A stretch of DNA of 64,000 nt, from contig JADJVM010000008.1 of NCBI GenBank assembly GCA_016710595.1, forward strand, positions 372,001 to 436,000, given 5' to 3'. The stretch is from Niastella sp. GTDB taxonomy: Bacteria; Bacteroidota; Bacteroidia; Chitinophagales; Chitinophagaceae. Under the pieces are notes generated by a model. That model was not told where the DNA came from. It ran no database searches and was given only the letters and a program-made list of their open reading frames with translations. The position numbers and the translations under genes were made by a program. Each line of letters starts with the position of its first letter. The stretch's first letter is position 1. This document shows, piece by piece, positions 1 to 9,206 of the stretch.

Positions 1-3000
1 ACCGGCTGTAATATTTACAGCGCCTGCACCTACACAGGTTGGGATAGCGTTTCCTGCATTTACTGTGGCAGATTTTATGATGGTAATAGTTTTTGTGTCA
101 ACTACGGCAGCACATGCCCCGTTACCATTCGCTGTTAATGTTATCGTAACAGATCCAGCTGTAATATCAGCAACAGATGGCGAGTAGCTAGCGAGTGTTA
201 ATGAACCTGCATTGCTGATAGTTCCTGCAGACCCACTGCTGCTCCATGTTACCGTGCTATAATTAGAAGCGCTGCTTCCACCTGTGATATTTGTATTACT
301 GGCAGAAGAACAGATATTAAAATTAGTGCCTGCTTCTACAACGGGAGCAGTAGTTATCGTTACAGATTTGGTTGTACTATAAGCAGCACAATTTCCTGTT
401 GCTGCAATAGCATAAGTAACGGTATAAGTATTTGCTGGGGAGGTGGCGGGGGTAATAGCCCCTGTTGCAGCATTAATGGTTAAGCCTGCCGGTACAGCGC
501 TAAAACTACCACCGGAAGTGCCCGTAATAGTAACCGCTTGCACCCCGTTATTTTTACAAAATGCTCCTCCATTCGGATAGCTAATGGCTGTTGCCGGATT
601 TACGGCCTGTGTTATGGTTACCGAAGTTGTTTGTACATATACATTACAACCACCAGCTGCAGCTACTGTATAACTTACGGTATAAGTACCGGCAGCAGAA
701 CTTGATGGCGTAATAGCGCCAGTAAAACTATTTATTGTTAAACCCGCAGGCGTTGCGCTATACGTACCGCCAGAAGTACCGGTACGGTTTACGGAAATGT
801 TACCAGCCAAACTGGTACAGAATGGACTGCCTGTATAAGATATGGTAGCAGACGGTTGAGCTGTTACTGTAACGGTAGCAGTACCCGGTTGATTTTGTCC
901 GCATGAAGTTTGATCCGAAACCTGTAACAGGTTAAAATTAAAGACTCCCGGTGTAGAAACCGGCACATAATATGTTACCGAACTGCCTACCGAAGTAGTA
1001 ATGGTTTGAGAGCCTCCACCATTTATGTTAAATGTAAAAGTATATGGTATGGTGCCACCGCTACCTGTAAAGGTAATTTGAGGTGCAGTATAATTTTGGC
1101 AAACCGTAGTAGTTCCAGAAATGGTTGCAGTTGGTAATGGATGTACCAATACATTTTTTACGGTTGCATTGGCAGAAATACATCCGGTACCGGCATCTGC
1201 ATAGTTAATACTCACAGTACCTGTTCCCGGCGTTGTCCAGGTAACAGTTACCGTATGATCGGTGCCTGTACCGCCTGCTGTTATATTACCACCCGTAACA
1301 TTCCAGTCGTAATTTATTTTTCCTGCATCAGTAGTATAAACATTTCCGGTACTGTTTAAACATACTGGTGTTGGACCAGTTAAAACCGGGGCTGGTGTAG
1401 AAGGGGCGCTGGTAATGGTTGTAAAATTCGCTGCAGAACAGCCATTTCCATTTGTATAGTTCACAGTAATGGTTCTGGTCCCGGTTAGGTTCCAGGTAAC
1501 TGTAACTGTATTATCTGTGCTGGTACCTCCGCCTGTAATTACCCCGCCCACTATTACCCATTGGTAATTATTCATTCCTGTTTCAGTATAGTAAACATTA
1601 CCTGCTGAGCCTGGACAAATAGGATTGGGCCCGTTAAGTGTAATAACAGGTAATGGGTTTACAGTAATATCTTTCGAAACGGCGCTTGCACAATTTTGTG
1701 CATTGGTATAAGTATAATAAATAGTAGCTACCCCGTTGCTGATCCCCGTTACGGTTCCGGTGCCGGCATTTACGGTTGCAATGCCCGTATTCGCCGAGGT
1801 CCAAACACCTCCCGGGGTACTATTGGCCAATGTAATGGTATTGTTTACACAAACATTATCGGTTCCGGTAATGGCAGCTAAAACCGGGTTTGGAGTTACC
1901 GTAATATTGATAGGGCCCAGCGTTTTAATACAACCTTTATTGGTAGTAACTTCTACCGTTACGGTGCCATTGGCTCCTAGTACGGTTCCCCAAACATTGC
2001 TGGCTCCATTTGCTACTTCTAAAGCGCCTAAATAAAACCTGTAATTAGCATATCCTGAAGGAGCATAAAAATAAATAGCAGCGCCACTACAAATGATATT
2101 ATCATTTGCTGCAACACCTGAATTTTCAGTAGCTGTTATATTACCAGCAGGCAATGCGTTTACCGTAAAGCTATGCGAAGCTACGGTTGCACATCCGTTG
2201 GTAGTAACGGTATAATAAATTGTAACCGTTCCTCCGCTTATTCCTGTAACAACACCGCCGTTGCTGATTTGAGCTATCCCTGAGTTACTACTAGACCATA
2301 CACCGCCACTCACTGCATTAGAAAGTGTTGTGGTAAGGCCTTCACATACTTCGAATGTTCCGGTAATGGTTCCGGCATTTGGGTTTGCATTTACTGTAAC
2401 ATTGATCGGCCCGAATGTAGAATTACAATCATTGGCATTTGTTACAATAACGGTTACTGGAGAACTACCAACTGGTAATACACTTGTTGAATAAGTATTA
2501 GATGGTCCCGAAACCTGGCTGATCCCGTTTATAATAAATTCATAATTGCTATATGATGCAGGCGCCGTAAATAAAATGGAAGATCCCTGGCAAATGATAT
2601 TGTCATTCGCAGCGACTCCTGAATTTTCGGTTGCTGTAAAAACACCTGATGGAACACTATTTACAGTAATTACCTGTGGGTTAGAAATACTGGTACATCC
2701 ATTATTGGTTACTTCAACTGTTACAGATTGATTATTCGTTAAGGCAGTAGTTGTATAACTGCTTGATGCGCCTGATTGCTGAGAAATCCCATCTACTTTA
2801 AAGTTATAATTACTGCTGCCGGGAATAGCTGAAAATATTACCTGGGAACCCGGGCAAATTGAGTTATCATTGATGGCTCCTGAAGATTCAGAAACGGTTA
2901 AAGTTGCATTGGGCATTGGGTTTACCGTAATTGCAACCGGCCCTAAAGTTGTCTGGCAAATATTATTACTCAATACTACCGAAATATTTTGTGTTCCGGT

Positions 3001-4146
3001 TGCAAGTAAGGATGTAGTATATCCATTTGACGGGCCGCTTTGCACGGTACTCCCATTTACTTTAAAATCATAATTAGCGGCTGTACCTGTTACCGTGAAA
3101 GTAACTGAACCTCCTGCACAAATAATATTATCATTGGCTGCAGCGCCTGAATTTTCAGTAACTAACAATGATCCTGTAGGATAATCAGTTACCGTAACAA
3201 TCCGGGTACTTGTATTATAACAACCATTGGCATCAGAAAAATAATAGTTTACGGTTACGGCGCCTGCAGCAGTGCCCGTTAATACGCCACCGTTACTAAT
3301 GATTGCAGCACCGGTGCCATTGCTAACACTCCACACACCACCCGCAGTGGCATGTGTAAATGCTGCTGAAGGCGTTCCTGTACAAACCACATCAGCACCT
3401 CCTGTAATTGCTGTTGCAATGGGTAAAGCATGAATGGTAAGCGTTCCGGTAAGTACCGGGTATGTGCAAGGTTGTGGTGAAATGGTATAATTATAAGTGC
3501 CGGGTGAGGTAGCTGCCCCACTAATAGTAAGAACATGCGTACCGGTATTGTAATTGCCATAAATACCGGGGGGTAAACCACTTAAGTTTACTCCGGTACC
3601 GGAGCCTCCAATTAAATATGTAATATCAGTAATGGGTGCATTTATACATCGAGTTTGCACATTGGTACCTGCTGCCGAAGTAAGGCTGATGGTAGCAGCA
3701 GCAAGGATTGTAATATCAGGAGTACGGTAAACAGCATTTCCACTTCCGCATCCTCCATTATTATTCCCAAACCAACAATGCCCTTCTCTTACAACATCCA
3801 CCTGGAGATTATTAATGCCTAAATTAACCGAAGCATTTACATTAGGAAACACATAAGTACCCGTATCGCCTGGCGCTAAATTTCCTGCACTTATCCGGGG
3901 AATATTATTTGGGCCAGCACCATAATCTGCATCTTCATTCCATTTTAAACCAATGTTTATAACATCTCCACTGGTATTCCATGTTTTGGTTCCTGTATTT
4001 TTAATGACTACGGTAATATTCCGTGTGGTACCCTGGCACCAGGTGCCACCACCATAGTCAACTGACAGTATATTATCTTTATACGTTTGAGCGAAAACGC
4101 CCGACATAATGAAGGAAGCGAAAAGAAAGAGGTAAAATTTTTTCAC
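1..4146 (-). CDS. Giant secreted Ig-like repeat protein, 3' end outside window
   Basis: The minus strand is open without a stop from a GTG at 4144-4146 to the window edge, giving at least 1382 codons. The N-terminus is a signal peptide (KKFYLFLFASFIMSGVFAQ). Residues of about 25-130 form a CARDB-like domain resembling those of secreted adhesins. The rest is a chain of beta-sandwich modules of about 80-90 residues, rich in Thr, Asn and Gly, with paired Cys. Two module types recur: one contains the motif ENSG-AANDN-IIC, the other GGVW-S-N and TIYYT. Such proteins in Bacteroidota are usually exported by type IX secretion and carry a C-terminal sorting domain, which here would lie beyond the window. 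No ATG is available in frame upstream, so the GTG start is inferred from the signal peptide. Surface adhesion or gliding is a family-level guess; no catalytic domain is visible. Confidence 0.85.
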   Translation of the reverse strand, partial: MKKFYLFLFASFIMSGVFAQTYKDNILSVDYGGGTWCQGTTRNITVVIKNTGTKTWNTSGDVINIGLKWNEDADYGAGPNNIPRISAGNLAPGDTGTYVFPNVNASVNLGINNLQVDVVREGHCWFGNNNGGCGSGNAVYRTPDITILAAATISLTSAAGTNVQTRCINAPITDITYLIGGSGTGVNLSGLPPGIYGNYNTGTHVLTISGAATSPGTYNYTISPQPCTYPVLTGTLTIHALPIATAITGGADVVCTGTPSAAFTHATAGGVWSVSNGTGAAIISNGGVLTGTAAGAVTVNYYFSDANGCYNTSTRIVTVTDYPTGSLLVTENSGAAANDNIICAGGSVTFTVTGTAANYDFKVNGSTVQSGPSNGYTTSLLATGTQNISVVLSNNICQTTLGPVAITVNPMPNATLTVSESSGAINDNSICPGSQVIFSAIPGSSNYNFKVDGISQQSGASSSYTTTALTNNQSVTVEVTNNGCTSISNPQVITVNSVPSGVFTATENSGVAANDNIICQGSSILFTAPASYSNYEFIINGISQVSGPSNTYSTSVLPVGSSPVTVIVTNANDCNSTFGPINVTVNANPNAGTITGTFEVCEGLTTTLSNAVSGGVWSSSNSGIAQISNGGVVTGISGGTVTIYYTVTTNGCATVASHSFTVNALPAGNITATENSGVAANDNIICSGAAIYFYAPSGYANYRFYLGALEVANGASNVWGTVLGANGTVTVEVTTNKGCIKTLGPINITVTPNPVLAAITGTDNVCVNNTITLANSTPGGVWTSANTGIATVNAGTGTVTGISNGVATIYYTYTNAQNCASAVSKDITVNPLPVITLNGPNPICPGSAGNVYYTETGMNNYQWVIVGGVITGGGTSTDNTVTVTWNLTGTRTITVNYTNGNGCSAANFTTITSAPSTPAPVLTGPTPVCLNSTGNVYTTDAGKINYDWNVTGGNITAGGTGTDHTVTVTWTTPGTGTVSINYADAGTGCISANATVKNVLVHPLPTATISGTTTVCQNYTAPQITFTGSGGTIPYTFTFNINGGGSQTITTSVGSSVTYYVPVSTPGVFNFNLLQVSDQTSCGQNQPGTATVTVTAQPSATISYTGSPFCTSLAGNISVNRTGTSGGTYSATPAGLTINSFTGAITPSSSAAGTYTVSYTVAAAGGCNVYVQTTSVTITQAVNPATAISYPNGGAFCKNNGVQAVTITGTSGGSFSAVPAGLTINAATGAITPATSPANTYTVTYAIAATGNCAAYSTTKSVTITTAPVVEAGTNFNICSSASNTNITGGSSASNYSTVTWSSSGSAGTISNAGSLTLASYSPSVADITAGSVTITLTANGNGACAAVVDTKTITIIKSATVNAGNAIPTCVGAGAVNITAG
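2098..3190 (-). repeat. Internal repeat modules of the giant surface protein
   Basis: The coding motif for ENSG-AANDN-IIC recurs at about 3127, 2863, 2599 and 2098. The first three copies are spaced exactly 264 bp (88 codons) apart. The fourth is 501 bp further on because a module of the other type (GGVWSSSN...IYYT) is inserted. The copies have diverged at the DNA level, so this is an old protein repeat and not a recent duplication. Confidence 0.75.
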
Positions 4147-4720
4147 AACTTTATTATTTAGTTTTAATAATGTTGGTTTACCATAAATATATCGGAGTGG
4201 GAATCTTATATGCAATGCATAATAGAATCAAATACGGATTTTACACAGAAAAGAAGCGGGAAATGAAAGTTTAGGGAGCAATCAATTTTCCTGGGAATTC
4301 TAAGGAATTGTAGGAATATTCAAAGGAGGATGGAAATGAAATTTTAAATAATAAGGATTATTTAAATACTCTTGTGGCAGGGATTTCTAAAGATGGTGGA
4401 TTATAATTGGAACAAAAATAGTAAAATTACTGAGAGTTGAAAATGTTTTTTTTAAAAAAAATAAAATATTTACCCTATTTTAATCTAACTCGTTGAATTA
4501 TATAATAGAAAAAGAGGTTTAGGAATTCAATTTTTATTTTTTGTTCGTAATTTTTGGAATTAAAAAATTATACTTTAGTTTTGTAGTCTCAATTTATCCC
4601 ATACCTGCCGAATAACGCTTCTCAATTCCGACCTCTTACCTCCAATTTCTTTTCATAAAGCCGCAATGCATCCATATTCATTTTGAATATCCGCTTTTAT
4701 TTACCTCAAACTTCATTACA
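4147..4720. other. Divergent intergenic region between two secreted-protein genes
   Basis: This 574-bp AT-rich stretch separates the giant surface-protein gene (minus) from the T9SS cargo gene (plus). It holds a strong Bacteroidota promoter at 4553-4583 for the plus-strand gene. A weaker element, TATATTTA on the minus strand near 4185-4192, could serve the giant gene. I see no further ORF or RNA gene in it. Confidence 0.5.
4553..4583 (+). promoter_or_regulatory. Bacteroidota-type promoter for the T9SS cargo gene
   Basis: TTTG at 4553-4556 and TAGTTTTG at 4576-4583 are separated by 19 nt. This matches the -33 TTTG / -7 TAnnTTTG consensus for the primary sigma factor of Bacteroidota exactly. 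Transcription should start near 4588-4592, leaving a leader of about 130 nt that is pyrimidine-rich and lacks a Shine-Dalgarno sequence. Confidence 0.75.
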
Positions 4721-5989
4721 ATGAAAAAGAAATCTACATTATTAATGCGTGCATATCGGGCAAAACTTATGGTCATTGCATTTATCAGCCTTATTGCATT
4801 CAATCAAACTCAGGCACAAAACTTACCCTGCACAAACTCGGTTACATTATTTAATGAAACTTTTGGTACCGGTGCAATTGGTAGTAGCCCCGATGTTACT
4901 CCCGTATTAACTTATTCACCTGCCGGCAGTTTATTTGACGAAGGAATTTACCGGCTGGCAGATAATATCCAACAAAAAATAGAGTGGCACTCATCTGCCG
5001 ATCACACTGGCGATGCTAATGGAAGAATGTTAGTGGTAAATGGTGCTCCCGGAATCTTTTATAGCCATACCATCAATAACCCTGTAGGTTTTGCAGCAGG
5101 TAGTTACTATTTCAGGTATTATGCAATGAATGCCAATGTACCTTATGCCTGTTTTGGAAATCCATTATTGGCAAATCTTAATTTGATTGCTGAATACCAG
5201 GATGCAAATGGTAACTGGATTCCATTTACCAATTCACCTTATGCCGGTGGCCTTATCCCTACCAGCGATAACCCAGTTTGGTTAGAATATGGTTCTACTT
5301 TTATATTACCGACTACCGGGAACTTCCAGGTAACAAATATTAGAGTTTCCTTAAATAGTTTACAAGTGGGCGGTTGTGGTAATGATTTCGCAGTTGATGA
5401 TATTGGCGCTTATTATTGCCCTGAAGGAGGCCCGATGCCTGTAAATTTCTTAAGCATTAATGCACTGGTAAAAGGAAATGGCGTGAGTGTACAGTGGAGC
5501 ACTGCTTTTGAAGTAAACAATAAATATTATGAAATACAACGCAGTTCTGATGGTAATGGCTGGAGCGTAATTGCGGTATTAAATAGCAGGGGCAATACCA
5601 ATACAACTCAAAACTACTCGGTGTACGATGCAAAACCTTTGCAAGGCGTAAACTTATACCGTATTAAACAAGTAGATTTTGGAGGAAGTTCTACCTTTTC
5701 TACTACTGCTAAAGTGAAATTTGTTATTACTAAAACGGATGCAGTTGTACGTGCCAATCCATTTGTAAATGATATTGATGTAGATTTTGTAAGCATAAGC
5801 AATCAAAATGTTACTGCAAGATTATATGATATAACTGGTAAATTAGTTTTAAGCGAAAACTGGATGTTGAGCAAAGGAAGCTTAAGCCGTAAAATGATTA
5901 CACACGGGTTGGGTAATGGTATGTATATATTATCTATTACCGGAGAAAATAATGCACCTATTTTAAGAACTAAATTGGTTAAGAATTAG
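4721..5989 (+). CDS. Secreted protein with T9SS type A sorting domain
   Basis: A protein of 422 aa with an N-terminal signal peptide ending near residue 33 (FNQTQAQ). Residues about 45-235 form a domain I do not recognise, probably a beta-sandwich with paired cysteines. Residues about 240-335 follow the FnIII-like pattern common before the sorting domain (TAFEVNNKYYEIQRSSDG, then YRIKQVDFGG). The last 80 residues have the T9SS type A features: N-P at the start, ARLYDITGKLV, GLGNGMYILSI and a basic end, so it should cross the outer membrane by type IX secretion. It has its own strong promoter and is followed by a strong terminator, so it is monocistronic. Its ligand or substrate cannot be read from the sequence. 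Confidence 0.9.
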   Translation: MKKKSTLLMRAYRAKLMVIAFISLIAFNQTQAQNLPCTNSVTLFNETFGTGAIGSSPDVTPVLTYSPAGSLFDEGIYRLADNIQQKIEWHSSADHTGDANGRMLVVNGAPGIFYSHTINNPVGFAAGSYYFRYYAMNANVPYACFGNPLLANLNLIAEYQDANGNWIPFTNSPYAGGLIPTSDNPVWLEYGSTFILPTTGNFQVTNIRVSLNSLQVGGCGNDFAVDDIGAYYCPEGGPMPVNFLSINALVKGNGVSVQWSTAFEVNNKYYEIQRSSDGNGWSVIAVLNSRGNTNTTQNYSVYDAKPLQGVNLYRIKQVDFGGSSTFSTTAKVKFVITKTDAVVRANPFVNDIDVDFVSISNQNVTARLYDITGKLVLSENWMLSKGSLSRKMITHGLGNGMYILSITGENNAPILRTKLVKN

Positions 5990-6011
5990 TAGTATTAATA
6001 ATTATAATTTA

Positions 6012-6044
6012 AATACCCTGCTGGTCTCAGCAGGGTATTTTTTT
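6012..6044 (+). terminator. Rho-independent terminator of the T9SS cargo gene
   Basis: A perfect 12-bp stem (arms 6012-6023 and 6028-6039) with the loop GTCT is followed by a run of T. It lies 23 nt after the stop codon at 5989. Confidence 0.9.
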
Positions 6045-6070
6045 GTTGGAATAGCTTGCGCATTATCCAT

Positions 6071-6099
6071 AAAAAAAAGGGGCAATTAAATTACCCCTT
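6071..6099 (-). terminator. Terminator of the 168-aa gene
   Basis: On the minus strand AAGGGG pairs with CCCCTT, with AATT-AATT complementarity inside the loop, followed by a run of eight T (plus-strand A at 6071-6078). It lies directly after the stop of the gene ending at 6120. Confidence 0.8.
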
Positions 6100-6119
6100 C
6101 TTATTCAATAACATTTTAC

Positions 6120-6626
6120 TTAAACTGTTTGTAAATGATTGGCTTTAACCGAAATCTTTGTATTTAATGTACCATTTTGTTTAAGTTCAGGAATGGTTTT
6201 AGCATTTGAAGTTGTTGCAGCTTTTTGTGGAACGATCGCTGTAAAGCGGGTTGCTGTCCAAACACTATCTAAATTTTCATGCTGCTCTACTGTAAAGCCC
6301 AATTCAGAAAGGCAATCCCAATCACACTCGTGAGATAAATCGCTCACAATTTTTGCGGCTGGTTTAGGATATGCGATCCAAAATTTAGAATTTGGAGCCA
6401 GGGCCGGAATTACATCATTTAAAATATTGGCCAATTGTTTTTTGTTGATACTGAAAACAAGCGCAAAATCTATACGGCGGCTTCTTAATAAGGGAGTTAC
6501 ACTTTTAGCAAATGGAACTTTTACAAATTGTTTTTCGATGGATGAAGGCAGACCCTGAATTAAAATGTTCTTCTCTGTACCAATTTCTAATTTTTCTGAT
6601 AAAAGTTGTACTGCCATAATACTCAC
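6120..6626 (-). CDS. Small cytoplasmic protein, DUF3052-like
   Basis: A 168-aa protein without signal peptide or membrane segment. The core (residues about 8-130) resembles the DUF3052 family: an ILIQGLP segment early on, LRSRRIDFALVFS in the middle, FWIAYPKP, and VWTATRFTAIVP near the end. No function is established for that family and no catalytic motif is obvious. The C-terminal 35 residues look disordered. Initiation could also be at Met4 (6617). The gene has its own promoter-like element at 6658-6665 and its own terminator, so it is probably transcribed alone. The family assignment is by eye and moderate. Confidence 0.7.
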   Translation of the reverse strand: MSIMAVQLLSEKLEIGTEKNILIQGLPSSIEKQFVKVPFAKSVTPLLRSRRIDFALVFSINKKQLANILNDVIPALAPNSKFWIAYPKPAAKIVSDLSHECDWDCLSELGFTVEQHENLDSVWTATRFTAIVPQKAATTSNAKTIPELKQNGTLNTKISVKANHLQTV

Positions 6627-6657
6627 TGGTTTCGTTAAAAAATATAAATACGGACTG

Positions 6658-6665
6658 CAAAGGTA
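6658..6665 (-). promoter_or_regulatory. -7 element upstream of the 168-aa gene
   Basis: TACCTTTG on the minus strand matches TAnnTTTG and lies 31 nt before the start codon. No clear -33 TTTG is present at the usual spacing. Confidence 0.5.
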
Positions 6666-6697
6666 AGAAAAATATATGGGGTTTCCGCTTTATAAAC

Positions 6698-6724
6698 AAA
6701 AAAAAGCGCCGTAAACTACGGCGC
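6698..6724 (-). terminator. Terminator of the M48 protease gene
   Basis: A perfect 8-bp GC-rich stem (GCGCCGTA with TACGGCGC, 6706-6724) with a 3-nt loop is followed on the minus strand by a run of T (plus-strand A at 6698-6705). It lies just after the stop at 6753. Confidence 0.9.
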
Positions 6725-6752
6725 ACATTGAGTTATTATAATTTTTTAAAAT

Positions 6753-7556
6753 CTATTTTCCAGGTTTGTAATATTTCAATGCTTCAGGCATAAGTTTTTC
6801 TAACTCCGCAATCCGGTTTGCATCTGCAGGGTGAGAAGAAAGAAATTCCGGGGGTGCATTTCCTTGTGACGCTGCAGCCATTCTTTTCCAAAATGGAATC
6901 GCTTCTTTTGGGTTATAGCCTGCCATTGCTGCGAAAATGAGCCCGTAATGATCGGCTTCATACTCTTGTTTTCGGGAGTTAGGAAGTAAAACCCCTACCT
7001 GTGCTGCCGGGCCATATACATTATTAAAAATGGCATTTGCCTGGGCTTTATTTTGAGTGAAAATATTTCCGGCAACCTGTAAGCCTTGCGCCAGGGTTAC
7101 CTGGCTCATTCTTTCATTGCTATGTCCGGCAATAGCATGGGTTATTTCATGACCCAATACAATGGCAAGAGCAGCTTCATTTTGAGTAACGGCTAATAAA
7201 CCTGTATATACAACAACCTTACCCCCCGGCATACACCATGCATTTATTTCTTTACTATCTACCAGGTTAAATTCCCAGTTATAACCTTCTAAAGCGGCTC
7301 CTTTTCCTTGTTTGGTATAATATTCTTTTATGGCTGCTGCCAACCGGGTTCCTACCCGCTTAACCATTTCTGCATCTTTACTGGTACTGGCACTTATTAC
7401 TTTATTTTCACTTAAGAAAGACCGGTACTGTGTTACAGCTTCTTGCTGTAATGTAGATTCAGGAAATAGTGAAAGCTGGTTCCTGCCCGTAATTGCATTT
7501 CTTGTACAGGAAAGCATCACTGCAGATGCGATAAATAATGTTAGAATTTTTTTCAT
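6753..7556 (-). CDS. M48-family zinc metalloprotease lipoprotein
   Basis: A 267-aa protein with a lipoprotein signal peptide; the lipobox ends in LSC with Cys17 as the lipidated residue. The zinc site is complete: HEITH at residues 136-140 supplies two histidines and Glu137, and EYEADHYG at 198-205 supplies the third ligand, probably Glu198. The arrangement resembles periplasmic LoiP/BepA-type peptidases, which degrade or help assemble misfolded envelope proteins; that role is inferred from the family. There is no TPR domain, so it is closer to LoiP than to BepA. It is probably monocistronic, with a perfect palindrome just upstream at 7571-7589. Confidence 0.92.
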   Translation of the reverse strand: MKKILTLFIASAVMLSCTRNAITGRNQLSLFPESTLQQEAVTQYRSFLSENKVISASTSKDAEMVKRVGTRLAAAIKEYYTKQGKGAALEGYNWEFNLVDSKEINAWCMPGGKVVVYTGLLAVTQNEAALAIVLGHEITHAIAGHSNERMSQVTLAQGLQVAGNIFTQNKAQANAIFNNVYGPAAQVGVLLPNSRKQEYEADHYGLIFAAMAGYNPKEAIPFWKRMAAASQGNAPPEFLSSHPADANRIAELEKLMPEALKYYKPGK

Positions 7557-7570
7557 CCTGGTTATGTTTT

Positions 7571-7589
7571 ATTGTTTATTATAAACAAT
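7571..7589. promoter_or_regulatory. 19-nt perfect palindrome upstream of the M48 gene
   Basis: ATTGTTTAT and ATAAACAAT flank a single central T. The palindrome ends 15 nt upstream of the start codon. It could be an operator or a leader hairpin. No regulator is nearby. Confidence 0.4.
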
Positions 7590-7647
7590 TGGCATACCAA
7601 ATATTCGTAAATGGTTATTAAATTAAAAAAGAAAGTCAATGAGATGC

Positions 7648-8304
7648 TTAATCAGCACTCCGGCGTTGTGATTTTCGTTGATCCCTATGTTTAAAAATAG
7701 GTAACCGGCTTTCAACTCCTCTTAAAAGCCTTAAAATATTCTTTTGATGCGTTATAATTACCAAAATAGCCACCAGCAATGCAAAAATCCGGTATAAGAT
7801 TTCAGTTTCATTCCATATCCAAAGTACAAATACAGGAAGCATTGCAGCAGCCAGTATTGAACTTAATGAAACATATCTTGTTAAAAAAAGTACCAACATA
7901 AAAACTGCAACACAACTTAAAGCAACTATAGGTTGTATGGCCAGGATCATTCCAAACAAAGTAGCAACCCCTTTGCCACCTTTAAAATTTGCAAAGATGG
8001 GGAACACATGCCCTATTACTGCTGCAAGGCCCAACCCAATCATAAAATTGGTACGCTGAATTTCGTTGTCAAGATAATAAGGTAAAAAATTATATAGCCC
8101 TGTTGCAAGCATTCCTTTTAAAATATCAATGAGCATTACCATGGTGCCATAGCGGGAGCCCAGTGTCCTAAAAGTATTGGTAGCACCCATGTTGCCACTT
8201 CCATATTCACGGATATCTACACCAAAAAATTTTTTACTGATAATAAGCGCCGTAGGAAATGAACCGATAAGATATGCGCAAATAATTAAAATAATCTCTC
8301 TCAT
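7648..8304 (-). CDS. plsY: Acyl-phosphate:glycerol-3-phosphate acyltransferase PlsY
   Basis: A 218-aa polytopic inner-membrane protein. It transfers the acyl group of acyl phosphate to glycerol 3-phosphate, the first step of phospholipid synthesis in most bacteria. The conserved loops are present: YLIGSFPTALI near residue 12, the EYGSGNMGATNTFR motif at about 34-47 and NFKGGKGVAT at about 105-114. Five or so hydrophobic helices fill the rest. The length fits the family. A TAnnTTTG element lies just upstream (8333-8340), so it has its own promoter separate from prmA. Confidence 0.96.
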   Translation of the reverse strand: MREIILIICAYLIGSFPTALIISKKFFGVDIREYGSGNMGATNTFRTLGSRYGTMVMLIDILKGMLATGLYNFLPYYLDNEIQRTNFMIGLGLAAVIGHVFPIFANFKGGKGVATLFGMILAIQPIVALSCVAVFMLVLFLTRYVSLSSILAAAMLPVFVLWIWNETEILYRIFALLVAILVIITHQKNILRLLRGVESRLPIFKHRDQRKSQRRSAD

Positions 8305-8332
8305 TGGTAATCATGAATTGAATTGAAGTATG

Positions 8333-8340
8333 CAAATATA
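8333..8340 (-). promoter_or_regulatory. -7 element for plsY
   Basis: TATATTTG on the minus strand matches TAnnTTTG and lies 28 nt before the plsY start codon. No good -33 element is seen. Confidence 0.55.
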
Positions 8341-8378
8341 CAAATAAATGATAGCAAAACAGCTTACTTCAATTGCCA

Positions 8379-9200
8379 TTAATTGTAATATGAAAACAAA
8401 CAAACCCAGTGATCCCGATTGGTAGTTTTAGTAACCGTTATACCAATTTTTTCCAAAGCAGGTAGTATCGTTGGAAGATCGTTTGTTAATAATCCGCTAA
8501 AAATAATTTTAGCATTTTTTGCACAATGCTGAATGATGGCAGGCAAGTTTTGGAGTATGATATTTAAATTAATATTTGCCAAAATGATATTTGCCTTTGC
8601 TGTAACAGCGATGGTTTCTGCCTGCTGAATTTGGATATGCGTACAATGATTTTCCTTTACATTGTCAAATGCATTGTTCACCGCCCACTCATCATTATCA
8701 ATAGCAATTATTTTTGTTGCCCCCATTTTTTCGGCAAGGATGGCCAACACTGCAGTACCCGTGCCAAAATCAATAACCGTAGTATCTTTAAAATTTAATT
8801 CTTTCATTTGCAGCATCATTAAATAAGTTGTTGCATGATGACCGGTGCCAAAACTCATTCTTGGCGTGATAATAATTTCGTACTGCACCTGCTCAACAGG
8901 CTTATGAAATACTGCCCTTACGGCTGCAAAATCTTCTACAAGCACAGGTTCAAAAGATGATTCCCATTGCTGGTTCCAATTTTTATCTTCTACTTCTGCT
9001 ATTGCAACTTCAACCCCGGGAAACCTTTCTAAAATATTTTCTAATGCTTCTTTGTCAAACCCAGGTTTTTCAATGGAAGTAAATAATTGCTTGCTCGTTT
9101 CTTCAAATCCATTAAAGCCAATTTCATTCAGAAATGCAATTAATATGTTTCGCTCCGTTTCATTTGCATTATTAATGACCAAAGAAATAAATTTTTTCAT
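8379..9200 (-). CDS. prmA: Ribosomal protein L11 methyltransferase PrmA
   Basis: A 273-aa class I SAM-dependent methyltransferase that methylates ribosomal protein L11. The N-terminal substrate-binding domain (about 1-100) precedes a Rossmann domain. That domain carries MSFGTGHHATT (about 125-135), the SAM motif VIDFGTGTAVLAIL (about 153-166), IIAIDND and ANINLNIIL. The gene starts 6 nt after the stop of the upstream GH31 gene, so the two are probably co-transcribed although functionally unrelated. Confidence 0.95.
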   Translation of the reverse strand: MKKFISLVINNANETERNILIAFLNEIGFNGFEETSKQLFTSIEKPGFDKEALENILERFPGVEVAIAEVEDKNWNQQWESSFEPVLVEDFAAVRAVFHKPVEQVQYEIIITPRMSFGTGHHATTYLMMLQMKELNFKDTTVIDFGTGTAVLAILAEKMGATKIIAIDNDEWAVNNAFDNVKENHCTHIQIQQAETIAVTAKANIILANINLNIILQNLPAIIQHCAKNAKIIFSGLLTNDLPTILPALEKIGITVTKTTNRDHWVCLFSYYN

Positions 9201-9206
9201 GAATCC

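Noticed and set aside
1141..3073. Several plus-strand ORFs of 60-100 codons
   Set aside because: They lie opposite the uninterrupted minus-strand surface-protein gene and have biased, repetitive composition; they are antisense shadows.
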